Assembly (NCBI RefSeq): GCF_018320785.1 | Contig: NC_054866.1 | Span: 9,144,487-9,208,486 of the forward strand | Source of the DNA: Cheilinus undulatus | Taxonomy: Eukaryota > Chordata > Actinopteri > Labriformes > Labridae | DNA length: 64,000 nt | Reading direction: 5' to 3' | Shown: positions 20,811 through 62,089 of the stretch, piece after piece | Layout: each line of letters begins with the position of its first letter | Position numbering within the stretch: the stretch's first letter is position 1 | Position numbers and translations under genes: made by a program | Notes under the pieces: generated by a model | Told to the model about the DNA's origin: nothing | What the model saw: the letters and a program-made list of their open reading frames with translations, nothing else | The model's database searches: none

Positions 20811-21370
20811 CTGCAAGAAAAACAACAATATTAAAGAACCACCCCTGTCCAAAATCAGTGTTTTATATACAACAAACTGGTAAAAAAAAGAAAAAAATTC
20901 CTACGTACCCTCCGTACCCTCTGTTGTCTCAACTTTGCACCAGGGTTCATCTGCTGGACAGTCAACCAAATTTTCACAAATGTCACCTCCTGTACAGGAG
21001 TAACAGCGGATAGTGTGCACAACTGAGGAGACAAAGTAGGTTAAAATTAGTTTCCATTTATTAAAACATGAAGTAGCACAGAAATATGGTTCTAGATTTA
21101 AATGAGGCAGGAACCAAATTAACTGAAAAGTTTTATGCAATCAAGACTTTGAAAGAAAACAGTTTTTCCTCAAATGTTACACATCTGTCATCAATCCAAA
21201 TGATCCAGTTTTGTTAAACATGTTCATATTAAAGTACGTCACCCACTGTTTACTTAATTGAATGCAATATAGAAACACATAAGATACACAGAAATGCAAT
21301 GTGAAGTAAAGTTCTCTTTACCTTGAGTGCTGCACAGCAGCAGCAGCACAGTGACAAGCAGGAGCTTCAT
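20719..21370 (-). CDS. Small secreted Ly6/uPAR (three-finger) domain protein, three exons
   Basis: Exons 21322-21370, 20909-21022 and 20719-20810 join in phase (49, 114 and 92 bases) to encode 84 residues. Residues 1-16 are a strong signal peptide with an uninterrupted Leu run. The mature chain has ten cysteines (23, 26, 32, 38, 45, 60, 66, 75, 76, 81), begins IRCYSC and ends CCNESECN, the Ly6 signature of paired cysteines followed by Cys-Asn. There is no hydrophobic tail after the last cysteine, so no GPI anchor: the product should be secreted. Sequons lie at N72, N77 and N82. Three-exon architecture with a signal-peptide exon is typical of the family. The receptor or partner is unknown. A TATA box lies 47 bases upstream of the ATG. 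The second exon has two possible donors (see findings). Confidence 0.85.
20909..21022 (-). CDS. Ly6-like gene, exon 2 (first cysteines)
   Basis: The acceptor GTCTCCTCAG precedes the first codons. The exon carries five cysteines (IRCYSC, DIC, VDC, PWC). It can end at 20,909 (GAGG|GTACGT) or nine bases earlier at 20,918 (GAGG|GTACGG). Both leave the same phase. I chose the longer form because its donor fits the consensus slightly better. Confidence 0.8.
21322..21370 (-). CDS. Ly6-like gene, exon 1 (signal peptide)
   Basis: ATG at 21,370 opens MKLLLVTVLLLLCSTQ plus one base, ending CAAG|GTAAAG. The 5' UTR is very short if the TATA box at 21,417-21,424 is used. Confidence 0.87.
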
Positions 21371-21416
21371 GATGTCAGAAGGTATGAAGTATGAGGCAAA
21401 ACTCGTCGCTCTGGCT

Positions 21417-21424
21417 CTTTTATA
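21417..21424 (-). promoter_or_regulatory. TATA box of the Ly6-like gene
   Basis: TATAAAAG on the minus strand lies 47 bases upstream of the start codon, which places the cap site about 20 bases before ATG. A TATA-driven promoter fits inducible or tissue-restricted expression. Confidence 0.7.
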
Positions 21425-22079
21425 CTCACTGAGACGCACGCCGGCACATTCCATCCTAGAATTAAGTGTGTGCTTCCTTGTACGCAGTGATTCCTGTAAA
21501 CCTATTGTTTCATAGAGGCAAAAAAAAAGAAGAAACACAAAACAAAACATGACACCGCCTCAAAAACATTTGTTCCTTTTAGCTCACGCCTTCCTCTTAA
21601 GGCTGCAGACGTTCTTAACCACAATCAAGTTACTTTTTAACTGTAAACTTTTATTATTCCAATGAGTTATTTTAAACAAATGTCAGCGAATTATTTTCAT
21701 TAAATTTTTGCTCCTTTGTTGAAAGTTCCCAAATGTAAACTTTGAGTAATGTTTTTTGATGCTGTGTGGGTTGTGCAGGAATGTCCTGGTGTTTCTTTCT
21801 CTGGTCTTTAACTTTTTTTATTTTTCTCTTGTCTTTATTTCAGCTTCTATGTAAATGTTGTGCATAAGGTATGGCTATTAAAAAAAACAGATTTAAGCTG
21901 TAAAACAATTCTGTGGGACAGAAACATTTTTTTACTATCTTTCTCCTTCAATGTCCTCCTCTTCTGGATTAATGCATTCACTGATCAGAGCAGTGCAAAG
22001 CTCTTCCTCGAACCCCTTTTATTCTTTTAACTTCCTACACAGACTCTAAACATGTTCCTTTGAGCACAGATTTCATCTT
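21425..22079. other. Intergenic sequence upstream of the Ly6-like gene
   Basis: The first 100 bases may hold further promoter elements, but none is recognised. The rest is AT-rich with nothing visible. Confidence 0.35.
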
Positions 22080-22690
22080 AAGAAAAGGGAAAAAGCCACA
22101 CAGTGCTAGATCAGGATGGAGGGTGATCAAGCACTGGGATTTGTTTTTGGGACTGAAACTGCTTCACAAAGAGTGCAGTGAGAGCTGGTGCATTGTCTTG
22201 AATTTTTCTCTGTCGTCTGACTTTTTCTCTCAGTAGTTGTGTTGATTTACCATTGACCCTTCTGGAACCCACTCCTTCAAAATTATACCCTTAATGTCAA
22301 AGAAAACAACCAATATGACCTTGACTTTGAACTTTCTTTGCCGTACTTTCTTCATCCTCTGTGACAATGGTGTTTTCCAATGCGTTGTCTGCTTTTGTCA
22401 CAGGATAATATTGGAATATCTAAGTTTCATCACATGTAATCACTCTTTCTATAAAATGTGCATTTCCTTCAGTTTGTTCCAAAATGTCTCCACAGATTTG
22501 CTTGTGATTTTCCTTTTGATCAGGAGTCAGAAGTTTTGTGGAAGGCTACAAAAATAATGCTGCACTGAAAGTTGGTTTCACGTGGGGTTTGCAGAAAACT
22601 CTGATGTTTATAGCTTCCACAGATCTGTGCCTTGCAACAATCCTGTCTCTGAGCTTTGCAGGCAGTTTCTTTGACCTCATGGCTTTTAGT
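22080..22690 (-). mobile_element. Remnants of two mariner/Tc1-type transposases
   Basis: From 22,545 to 22,690 the minus strand matches the amino-terminal part of Tc1 family B (for example CTGTCTCTGAGCTTTGCAGG on the plus strand, as at 41.5 kb). The stretch 22,080-22,530 has the phrasing of a mariner transposase in inverse (CTTTTGATCAGGAGTCAGAA). That second assignment is from general recognition and is weak. Both are broken. Confidence 0.4.
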
Positions 22691-23285
22691 TTTATTGTAG
22701 TTGTTTAAGTCAGTTGTTTTAGTCTCACTCTTTAGTCTTCAGTCTTTACTTTTAGTCCAAACATTTACTCACTTTCCTAAATCTGGTGCCAAATCATGGT
22801 GGTGTGTTCTATGCAGCCTGTTAAACCTGGGTCCCTGCTTTCTACAGCTGAGCAGCAGAAGAACAACACACGTTTTGACAGATTTTCCCACACTGGAGAA
22901 ATATCATGGATTTTGAATGTCTGATGAAACTTACTTTTTCTCAGAGTTTTTTTTCATCAAAGATCTATTTTTTGCTATTCTTAGTCTAGTTTTTGTCTTG
23001 GAAAAAAGGTAGTTCGACGAATTAACACTTCTCAGTGTATGGGATATGAATAACCAGGTTTCTCTGTGTGCATGTAAACACAGTATCCTGGATATGATGA
23101 AAGCCTGGACTACTAAACTAAAGTCTATGGAAACACACTCACTGACAGCAGCTGCTAAATTTTGAGAACATTTTTTTTATAGATTTGATTTTTAAGTTTT
23201 CTCTCTTTGCTAAATGTAACCTTCGCTGTTATATTTATTGATACCTATTATTTACATGTGGGTTCGTGATTTTTCAACATGCTTC
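22691..23285. other. Intergenic sequence, nothing recognised
   Basis: No recognisable element, apart from thymine-rich stretches. Confidence 0.35.
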
Positions 23286-23371
23286 ATTATTAATGATTAA
23301 TTCTTATAGTTGTAAAGCACTTTGAACCAGTTTTGTGTATGAAGGTTGCTCTATAAATAAACTCGCCTTGC
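23286..23371 (+). repeat. LINE (L2-like) 3' tail
   Basis: TTGTAAAGCACTTTGAACC followed by TCTATAAATAAACTCGCC is the characteristic 3' terminus of fish L2-type retrotransposons. A related tail ends the LINE at 40,738. Confidence 0.6.
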
Positions 23372-24468
23372 CCTAACATTTAAATCTGTCATGCTTTTAT
23401 TGACTCAGATGGTGTGTTACAGTAAAATCAGCTTGTTTTTAACCTTCTTCTGTTTAGTACTATTATTTAGGTTGCATCCTTTGATTATAGGCCAACCTTA
23501 TGCATATATACCTTCCAATTTAAAATTTTAGAGGTCACTTTCTTTTCTTCAAGCTTTGGCTCTAAAGAAGAAAACAAGGCTTGGTTTTGGCAGGTTTAAT
23601 TAGCGAGACAACATCTACAGCAGGACTTTACTAATGTGATTAGTTTGGCCTAGTTTCCTTGCCTGCTGGACAACATTTTAATATAAGGCCATAAATTAAA
23701 GTAACTCAGTTTGAGATAATTGGTGAGGGTGTTGCTCCGTGTGCCAGTCTTTGTTTATCTTCAGCAGTGAAGCAAATAGAAGCACCGCCTTTCAATAGTT
23801 TGGGGTTAATACTAAAAGAAGTACTAAAGTGAAGGTAAAGTTGGCATTGCTATACCAGGGCTCGTATAGGTTCATAGCTATGTACTTCTGTCCAAGCCAT
23901 TCTTGTACAATCATAATACTTCAAGAATATTTTAATGGGTTTTTCTTCAAACTTTATTCTAACATTAAAATAGGGTGAAGATGAAATTCTGTACCTAATA
24001 GCAAAGTATGTGAAATGGAAATAAATCTCATATTTTAAGAATAAAAAGTCATGAGGTTGTCTTATCCTGGCCTCAAACATTAGAGAATGGACATTAATTT
24101 TCCAAAGCACTGTATATGTCTGCCATTAAAGGGTTAATTAATTCTCTTATAAATCAAACTTTACAGTGACAGGTGGCTTTGTGTTGACTGCCTTTCTATG
24201 TGCATCACTTTAAAAAAACACACCGATAATCAGCAGAATTCCCGCATCACGAAGCCTCACCCTCCACAAGTCAAGGCCACAAAGCATTCACATTTCTTGC
24301 AGGCATCCGGCTCATATTCTTTGATATAAAAGCATTAGAATTTCTGATTTTTACATTTTTATTTATTTAAATTTACATAGTTATAACTTAGAAAAAGTGG
24401 TCAAACAATGTGTATGGAATAGGTAAAATTTGCCGCAAAGTTACAAGCATAAATAACCTTTTACATTA
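23372..24468. other. Intergenic sequence, nothing recognised
   Basis: AT-rich; no gene or repeat recognised. Confidence 0.35.
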
Positions 24469-25120
24469 CAGCACCTATAAAAAGTATTCAACCCCTTTGG
24501 ATTTTTGAACTTTAACTGATTTTATATTGTCAAAGTAGAACCAGATTTCTGTTGACCTAATTCAACAGAGGTTCAGCCAACTGGTGCCTAGTAGTCTCAC
24601 AGTTAGTGAGGTGGGGATCACCTGAGTGCAGGTGATGCAATATAAAGACACCTGTGTTGGCTACCATTACACCATGAAGACAAAAGAACACTCCAAGCAA
24701 CTCAGAGAAAAGTTCATTGAAAATTATAAGTCAGGGGATGGATTCAAAAAAATTCCAAGGCACTGAACATCCCCCAGAGTTCAGTTAAATCCAAGAAATG
24801 AAAGGAATATGACACATGTGTAAATCTGCCTGGATCAGGCCGTCCTCACAAACTGAGAGATTATGCAAGAAGGAGACTAGTGAGAGAGGACACCCAGACA
24901 TCTATGACTACTATGAAGGAGTTACAAGAGACTCTGCAGACAACAACTGTTAGCTGGTTCTTCATCAGTCAAGGCTTAATGGGTGAGTGGCAAAGAGAAA
25001 GCCACTGTTGAAGAAAACTCATTTAATCTGGACTCAAGTTCACTAAAAGGCATACAACTCCTCACTCAAGTGAAAGAAAGTTCTTTGGTCTGATGAGACC
25101 ACAATGTTGTTTTTTCACAC
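24469..25120 (+). mobile_element. Truncated Tc1-like transposon (family A)
   Basis: The left end CAGCACCTATAAAAAGTATT follows a TA target dinucleotide. The copy runs through the amino-terminal transposase region (plus strand, many stops) to about 25,120 and is cut just before a different element begins at 25,126. Confidence 0.7.
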
Positions 25121-25473
25121 AAGATACTAACCTTGCGAAGCAGATGGATACACCTGTTTCTGTGTTTCTCATTGGTGAATCCATCTTGTGAAGCTCCTCT
25201 CTGAACTGTTCGGGCCCGGTTAGAAAGTGACAGGATAATCGGTGACGAGGGGCAGTACTTTCGGGCGCGGCGGAGTTGTGATGTAAGCAAGCAGCAACAA
25301 GAGGCCGGTGCAGTTAGACATTAGCGTGGATGCTGGTGCTTAAGCGCCAGTTTTATCAGAACTGAATGACATTTCTTCGTTAAAAGAAGAACAAAGAACA
25401 GCAGTGAGTTGTTTTCTTTTCAAAAATGACAAAAGTCATGTACTGACATGTCTACAGTCACCATGGTTTATGT

Positions 25474-26158
25474 TAGAGCCTTGCACTGGAGCCCTAGGCC
25501 CGAGGGGCCCGACAGCCCGAGGGCCAGGCTTCGGGCCAATGATCATATCATTACCTCGGACACAGGCCGGGCTCAGGCTCTTTTGTTTTAAACCTGCCAA
25601 TAAGAGCAATGTTTCGTGTTTGTGTTTAACCAATTTAAATGGCAACACTTGAACATAGCAGCCGCTCTGCCCCTCCCTTCCCGCTCTACGTGTCCCAGCC
25701 AGCGGTAGCAGCAGCGAGTGTGCTTTCAGCGCAGCTGGAAGAGTGATGGAAAAAAGGAGGACTGGACTTGCCTCTGAAACTGTGGATGCTATTCTTTTTC
25801 TGCATGATGCCAAGTAAACAGACTGTTCTTCTTGTGGTGTTTAAAGAACAAATTTGCCATGTTAAGCAGCTCACTGTTGTTGAATTGGACGTCACCATGT
25901 TCAACATTGATTAATAGTTCTACTATAGAATAGAATAGAAGTGTTTATTTGTTAATAGGCCTACTATTGCTGCAATATGCAGGTCAGCTGTTGCACTGCA
26001 CTGCTGCATCGCGCGCGCCTAAAAAAACAAAACAAAAAAAAAAAACAAAGTCGGGCTTGATACGGGTTCGGGCCTGATAATTCTGAAAACCTGTCGGGCC
26101 AGGCCGGGCTAGGGCTCCACCCCCTCGGGCCCAGATAATAGGCCTATGCAGGGCACTA
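25474..26158. mobile_element. hAT-like non-autonomous insertion
   Basis: Termini TAGAGCCTTGCACTGG and, in inverse, TAGTGCCCTGCATAGG match at 12 of 16 positions. Flanking octamers GTTTATGT and GTTTGCGT are an imperfect 8-base target duplication, as expected for hAT elements. The two mismatches are transitions. The uninterrupted relative at 45.1 kb supports the insertion point. GC-rich words (CGGGCCC) cluster near both ends. Confidence 0.6.
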
Positions 26159-26325
26159 GTTTGCGTTATGCATTTCTGTATGGAGTTTACTCCTCGGTAG
26201 CGTCACGTGTTTTGTTGCCCTGATTGGTCCATAAAGATGTGACTGACGGAGCGTTCACCCAATCACGCTTCAAGTTTTTTTTCAAAGTCTCTGCCCTTTC
26301 CCAAACGCTGTCCATGAGAGGTTTA

Positions 26326-26356
26326 CCAGATGGATGTGTGAAACACATCCATCTGG
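26326..26356. repeat. Perfect 14-base hairpin near the right end of the repeat
   Basis: Arms CCAGATGGATGTGT and ACACATCCATCTGG are exact inverse complements around a 3-base loop. The related copy at 45.3 kb has the same hairpin with substitutions. Confidence 0.9.
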
Positions 26357-26367
26357 CGTGTCAGGTT

Positions 26368-27298
26368 GACAAGATATTATGTTTGGCAGATACTTCCCCA
26401 GGGTTCAGTTGCTCGTCACTGTCATGCTGAAGATGCTCCCCACATTTAAGACTTCTCTAAGGTGGCCCTATTTTATTCCAGTCACACTACTGTAAAAACC
26501 ATCCCAGCCCTACATCTTGACCCACCACTTTAATCGTATTTAACCACAGGACGCTGGTTCTAGTTCTTTTTAGAACTTGTTGCTGGTGAAACAACCAATT
26601 GCTTTATCTTCATCAGTACATTTGAATATGGAGTCTTCACATATTTGACTTCACTGACAGTGAAGAAAGGTGGTTTCATGTTTAAGCCTACTGCAACAGA
26701 TCACACCCTCATTCATTCAGGTCAGGTAAAATGGTACTGTTTGTGTTTATTGTTCTCTGAGATGCTTTCGGTTCCATCTCTGCTCTACTTGTTCTTCAAG
26801 TTTTTCTTTTACTGGAAGATGGATCAGCGACAAATATGTTAGACATCTGGACCATCAACCAACCTGTACAGTCATATTACACCAGGTGTACCCAAGTAAG
26901 ACAGTCAGCTGTGTTTACACGGCTGCACAGCTAACAGCACATGACGAGTTGTCATTACCACCACCAACCACCGAGCAGATGCCAGGTTTTCATAGCTCAT
27001 TTCAAGGAGAGAAAAAGTGACAACAACCCCAGGTGTACTGTCTAAAACATGCTGTCTTAGATTATATGGGATCAGGTTCTTTGGATCAAGTTACAAAGAG
27101 AAACTTAACACTGTTTCCTTGTTGCCAGCACAAGAACGTTCCTGTACTGGACTGAACTGTACCTGGCACAGGTGATTACAGAGATAGATCAAATTGCTTG
27201 GCGCCATGTATTCCAAAGGAAATCATTATAGGTGTGTGTGAAACATGAGTTTTAGGTCTGAAATTACTTACAGAAGTGAAGATGCATCATTTTTAAGT
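26368..27298. other. Intergenic sequence, nothing recognised
   Basis: No exon or repeat recognised. Confidence 0.35.
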
Positions 27299-28650
27299 AC
27301 AGCCCCAATTTAAAAAAGTTGGGACACTGTGTAAAATATAGATAAAAACAATGCAATGATTGTCAAATTTTATAAACCCATATTTTATTGACAATAAAAC
27401 ACAGGCAGCATATCTGATGTTGACACTGAGATATTTAGAAAAATATTAACTCATTTTGAATTTGTTGGAACCAACACATCTCAAAAAGTAGGGACGAGAC
27501 AAACAAAAGGCTGGAAAAGTAAATTGGCAACAGGTCAGTCACATGACTAAGAGGCAGAGTCTCTCACAAGTAAAGATGAGCAGAGGTTCACCAATCTGCA
27601 AGAAATTCCATCTAAAACTTGTTGAACAATTTCAGAAAAATGTTCCTCAATGTAAAATGGTAGGGACTTTCTATATATCTCACCCTCTACACTACATGAT
27701 ATATAAAGATTCAGAGAATCAGGTAAAATCTCTGTAAGCAAGGGACAAGGCTGAAGGTCAGTATTGGATGGTCGTGATCTATGAGACTTCAGACGGCACT
27801 GAATTAAAAACAGGCATGATTCTGTATTGGAAATCATTGCATGGGCTAAGGAGGAAGGCAAATGTGAAAACGATCCAGTAACACCACCATCTTCTCTAAG
27901 CTAGAGCTCATTTAAAATGGACTGAGGCTGAATGGAAAAGTGTTCTATGGTCACATGAATCAAAATCATGGAAACCATGGATGCTGTGTCCTGTGGACTA
28001 AAGAGGAGAGGGACCATCCTTATCAGTGCACATGTCAAAAGCCTGCATCTCTGATGGTATGGGGATGCATGGACAGCTTCTGGAAAGGCCCTATCAATGC
28101 TAAGAAGTATATAGAGATTTTAGAGCAACATATGCTCCCATCCAGACAACATCTCTTTCGGGGAAGGTCTTGCATGTTTCATTAAGACAATGCTAAACAC
28201 ATACAGCATCTATCACAACAACATGGCTTCACAGTAGAAGAGTCCAGGTACTGACCTGGCCTGCCTGCAGTCCAGATCTTTCAACAGTCGAAAACATTTG
28301 GCATGTCATAAAATGAAAAACCCAGCAAAGAAGACCCAGGACTGTTCAGCAGATAGTATCCTACATCAGACAAAAATGAGACAACATTCCTCTCCCAAAA
28401 CTCCAGCAACTGGTCTCCTCATTTCTTATATGTTTTTGAGACATCCCTACTTTTTTGAGATGTGCTACTGCAATCAAATTCAAATTGAGCTCATATTTTT
28501 CATGAAATGGACAAATGTCTCAGTTTCAAAATCGTATGTGTTAATTTTCTATAGTGAATAAAATACTGGGTTTTGAGATTTGCAAATTATTGCATTCATT
28601 TTTTTATTTACATTTTATACAGTGTCCCAACCAATAAAGAATTGAATATT
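27299..28650 (+). mobile_element. Tc1/mariner-type transposon (family C), decayed, both ends present
   Basis: The left end CAGCCCCAATTTAAAAAAGT and an inverse end near 28,620-28,647 (CAGTGTCCCAACC) bound a 1.35 kb copy. The plus-strand transposase shows the first catalytic region at about 27,920, a GCMDSFWKGP-like segment near 28,065, and a degraded DNA-cleavage region near 28,180. Stops interrupt every segment. It is the inverse-oriented sister of 9,149-10,555. Confidence 0.7.
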
Positions 28651-28882
28651 CGGCTATGTCCTGTAGTTCTCTGACTTTTTACCAGGAAAGAGAGGCTTAA
28701 AAATATTACATTCACTTGCTCTGATTGCTTTCAGCTAAATGGAAAAAGGTCTTGTATTAGTGTTTGCCTAAAGCCCCAAAATTACTAAAGTGGCCCTGGC
28801 ACAGGGGAAATACGTATCTCAGCAGCACTCCCTCATGAATCTTTATATTGCATACAATATGCTTAAAGGGAATTGTTATATA

Positions 28883-29431
28883 CAGTGCTTAACAAATTTA
28901 TTAGACCACCTGTCCCAAAGACCATCCAGCATCATGAAGTGCTTTAATGCGGACTCTTTCATTGTCAGTGAGCTCTCTACATTTTACCATTTTGAACAGG
29001 AATGAGGAATTTCAAACTGAATACACCTTTTTAGACACAAATTTGAGCTGGCTCACTGGGCGTCTCTGAGAAGTCAGAAATGAATCAGGCATAACATTCA
29101 ACCACTAAAACACATTTTTCTCTTCAGGAATGCAAGTAAATAACTATAATTTGACATATTAATCAAGAAATATTAATGTGCTTTACAATTTTTTTTTTTC
29201 AGTTTTTTTTTAAATCAGTAAATTTGAAAATTCATGGATAAAAATAATAATTATATTTTAGCATTAAAAATATCATTTGGGTTAAAGAGCTTCTACATAT
29301 TGGTGTATTAACCATTGCAGAAACATAAAAAATGATTTTGGTGATTACCAATGCTGTTGATTTAGGCCAGCTGTGGCATAAACCTTAGTTTGGTTAGGGT
29401 TAGGTTGGTCCAATAAATTTGTTAAGCACTG
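28883..29431. mobile_element. MITE copy 1 (549 bp) with Tc1-type ends
   Basis: Terminal inverted repeats CAGTGCTTAACAAATTTATT (left) and, in inverse, CAGTGCTTAACAAATTTATT (right) are flanked by TA. There is no coding capacity. A closely similar copy in the same orientation is at 36,191-36,735. The short conserved ends and TA target point to mobilisation by a Tc1/mariner transposase. Confidence 0.85.
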
Positions 29432-29433
29432 TA

Positions 29434-31150
29434 TATTAGACCAGTGGTTTTCAAATAGTCTTCAAGTCTTGGTGTGCCGTACTACAACTATACAATAACT
29501 TAAGTTCAGTCAGGACCACTTTGTCAACAAAAACATGATGTGTCATATTCATATGACTGTTCTGGTATCCCACTGCCCTTCATTGAGCCTACATGGAAAG
29601 CATCAAGCAGGAACGACACATATCCCTGCTTTTCCTCTTCCTACAAGGAAAGCATTGAGCTTTTATTTTGTGAATTTCTGGTGCTAGGATTTCAATATAA
29701 TCATCTAGTTTCTTATAATAAAAAATAAAGCCACAATTCACACAGTTCACTTTATGATGTTTCACATTTAAATCTTTATTGGTACATTTACAAACAAGCA
29801 GTGTGAATTCATTCAACTGAAATCACAAAATATCGGAAATGAAGATGGAGAAAAACATTGCCAAGAAACACATTTGATATTACAGTCAAGATTTTTTTTT
29901 TTTTTAAATCAGTGCAAGTATAAAATCTTGACAAAAATGTTACATCTCATAAAAACTAAACTTAACTAAAAAGCCCAGCGGTAAAAACTAAACAGAAATC
30001 GAAAACAAAAAGTGATAACGAAATCATCTGGGGGAATGATTTGGTGGTGCAGGTAAATGGGATGAAGGAACAGCGCAGTTATGTTGTGTTCGGACAGGGA
30101 TTAGGGACCAGCTTGGCTAACTAGCATCTTTGAGTCATCCCACAATGCATGACCAACCATGCAGGACATTTGTTTACCTCTGCAGTGGGAAAAGGAGGCT
30201 GTGATGTTATGGTGTAAGGAAAAACCCCTTTACTGAAGTGTTCTTTGGCCTGAATTTAATACTGCAGTGTGAACACAAAATGAAACCATGGGGAAAACTC
30301 AACGATGTGTCATCATATTATCTGAATCAGAACAAAGCAAACAAGCTGTAGCTATAAAAGCATCCTAGACGCATTGAGTCATTCTGAGAGTCTTGTTGTC
30401 TAAACACCTTAAGTTTCCATAAAGGGTCCAGAAAAACCACTTGGCCTGAAATAATGAGCCCCTGCTGCAGTACTCTTTTACTTCAGTGACCCTAATGATG
30501 GCTGACAGTAGAAATGTTGGTGATAAGAGAGTCAAATCCTTCAGAGAAGTATGTTGTGTTACAGAGCTGACAGCTGCCCATAGGTGCATAATGTGTGCAT
30601 GATGACAGATGAGTGCACTTGACAGGAATGTGTCAAACCACAGCGTGATAGATGGGAGGCCTCTGTCAGGAAAGTTAACCAGAGCTCATGTCCTTTTTAA
30701 ACCTGGCTTGTTTAACCTATGGCTGCAAAATTGGGTCAAAAATTAGGTTGTTTTTATTTGAAATGCCTTTGTTATTAGAAGTTGTTTTTATATATGCCAG
30801 GAATGCCTGAAGAATGTGTGCTAGGTATCATCTAAGTTTATTTTAAATAAATATTTTAGACAGATTATGTTGTAAGGAGGTGGTTGCAGCAGTGGCTGGG
30901 AAACACTGACGATGGCCTTGATGAAGACCTGAGACGGTCGCAATGTGGCAGCAATTTGTTTTCATGTTAAAGGCATTTAATAGAAAACCTTTAGTGTGCC
31001 TTGGGCCTTTTTAAAGACATTTGCTGTTTGAACCCACCTGAGAGTCAACTAATGTTTGATTTATCTGGAATGTCTCTTTTTCTTGTTACAGCATGATGCA
31101 CATCATTCCTGACCCACAGATATCATCCAATAATGTATTTATAGCATATA
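29434..31150. other. Intergenic sequence between the MITE and p2rx5
   Basis: A poly-T run lies at about 29,890. No gene, exon or recognised repeat is present. Confidence 0.35.
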
Positions 31151-31156
31151 TTTATT
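31151..31156 (-). terminator. Candidate polyadenylation signal of p2rx5
   Basis: AATAAA on the minus strand lies 412 bases past the p2rx5 stop codon. I found no canonical signal closer to the stop. Confidence 0.4.
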
Positions 31157-31567
31157 TTTACTATTGGTGCTAAATATATAATTTAATCTTCCTTTTTTAG
31201 ATTCAGTTTCATTTGGAGTAGCACTACATCTACTTTACACCTCTGCAATTATTTCTAAAACTTCAAGTCCAGTGTGTGATTGTTTTTCAGTGTAATGTGG
31301 ACATTTCTGATATGTTGTTACTTCTTCTGTGTTTGCTTACTGTCCTGCAGTCTTGTTCCCGTTCATGGGCGTAAAAGGGGCATAGGAAAAACAGGAAAAG
31401 TGCGTATGAGCTTCCAGCTTACAAGGACATGGCATTCACCAATTCAGGAACACAGGTGCAAATAATTCACTTAGAAAGTTTCTCTCTTCCTGAAGAACAA
31501 ATTAAAGTATTAAGAAGATAGTGGTGAATGAGGCACGATGATGTTAAACTCCTCTTGTTGAAAATGA

Positions 31568-61330
<29,763 letters not shown>

Positions 61331-61500
61331 CCTGCAGCTGCCTGCAGACTCTTGGTGTCAGTGTATAATATGTGGCTCAGTGATCCACTCACAGCCTGAG
61401 GAGAGTTTAGTTTCAGTGAGGCTGCTCAGAGTAAACAGCCTGCAGGAGGCGGACACTGTTCAGCCCCCTTCTACACCCTCCCCACCTCCCCACCTCTCAC
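61331..61500 (-). promoter_or_regulatory. p2rx5: Probable p2rx5 promoter and 5' UTR
   Basis: Directly upstream of the ATG lie an E-box-like CAGCTG (about 61,335) and, further upstream, G-rich CACC-type words (GGTGGGGAGGTGGGGAGGG on the minus strand, about 61,470-61,495). A weak ATTATA word lies near 61,362. The start site cannot be fixed from sequence alone. Confidence 0.4.
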
Positions 61501-62089
61501 CAGTCTACAGTCAGCATCATTGAGCAGGGTTCTGATTATAATGAAGTATTCTGGTTACATGGGCACATAAGGCAAGTCTGCTCTGATCCATGATAAAAAA
61601 CATGATATGAACTCATGACTACTCAAAAGCTGAAGTAACAGGACATCTACAGTCTTTGGTTTGCTGTCAGTCATGCTCAGCAGCATTCATCAGTTAGATA
61701 TGTTACTAGGGGCGTCATGTGGGTCAAACTTCTAGGGGGGTAAGTTAGCGAGGGGTGTAGAGGGGCCTTCTTGGAATAAAATAAAAGAATGATGACATTT
61801 TCTGTGTCTTAACACTTCTATAATCAAGCATAAGCATGAGTGTATTATTTTTGAGAACTGCTATTTCAATGTCTTTGTGATTTCTGTTTCTCCACAAATA
61901 TTCTGAGGATGTTAAAGGTTTTAGGAAAACCTGAGTTCAGTGATGCTAAATCTCTTAAGCTTATTTCTCTTTTTTCTAGCTTTCACATATAAGAATAATT
62001 CCACATGATGGATCACCAAAGTCAAACTGACAACATCTGACACAACAGTCTCACAAGTAAGCGTTAAAGCAACGGCTGTTTACTTTTTG
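61501..62089. other. Intergenic sequence upstream of p2rx5
   Basis: No gene or repeat recognised. Confidence 0.35.

Larger units (their letters stand above)
25126..26367. mobile_element. Non-autonomous repeat with imperfect terminal inverted repeats, interrupted by a hAT-like insertion
   Basis: The left end TAACCTTGCGAAGCAGATGG matches in inverse the right end CATCTGGCGTGTCAGGTT. Internal phrases (GACATGTCTACAGTC, GGTAGCGTCACGTGTTTTGT, CTGCCCTTTCCCAAACGCTG) recur at 45,056-45,315. A 685-base insertion at 25,474-26,158 splits the element. It has no coding capacity. Superfamily unknown. Confidence 0.55.

Noticed and set aside
20901..21140. A 79-codon single-exon frame containing the Ly6 cysteines
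   Set aside because: Its upstream part is intron. The acceptor at 21,022 and the signal-peptide exon at 21,370 give the proper amino end.
61355..61370. A TATA box for p2rx5
   Set aside because: The ATTATA word is a poor match and too close to the ATG to be convincing, so I kept only a general promoter call.
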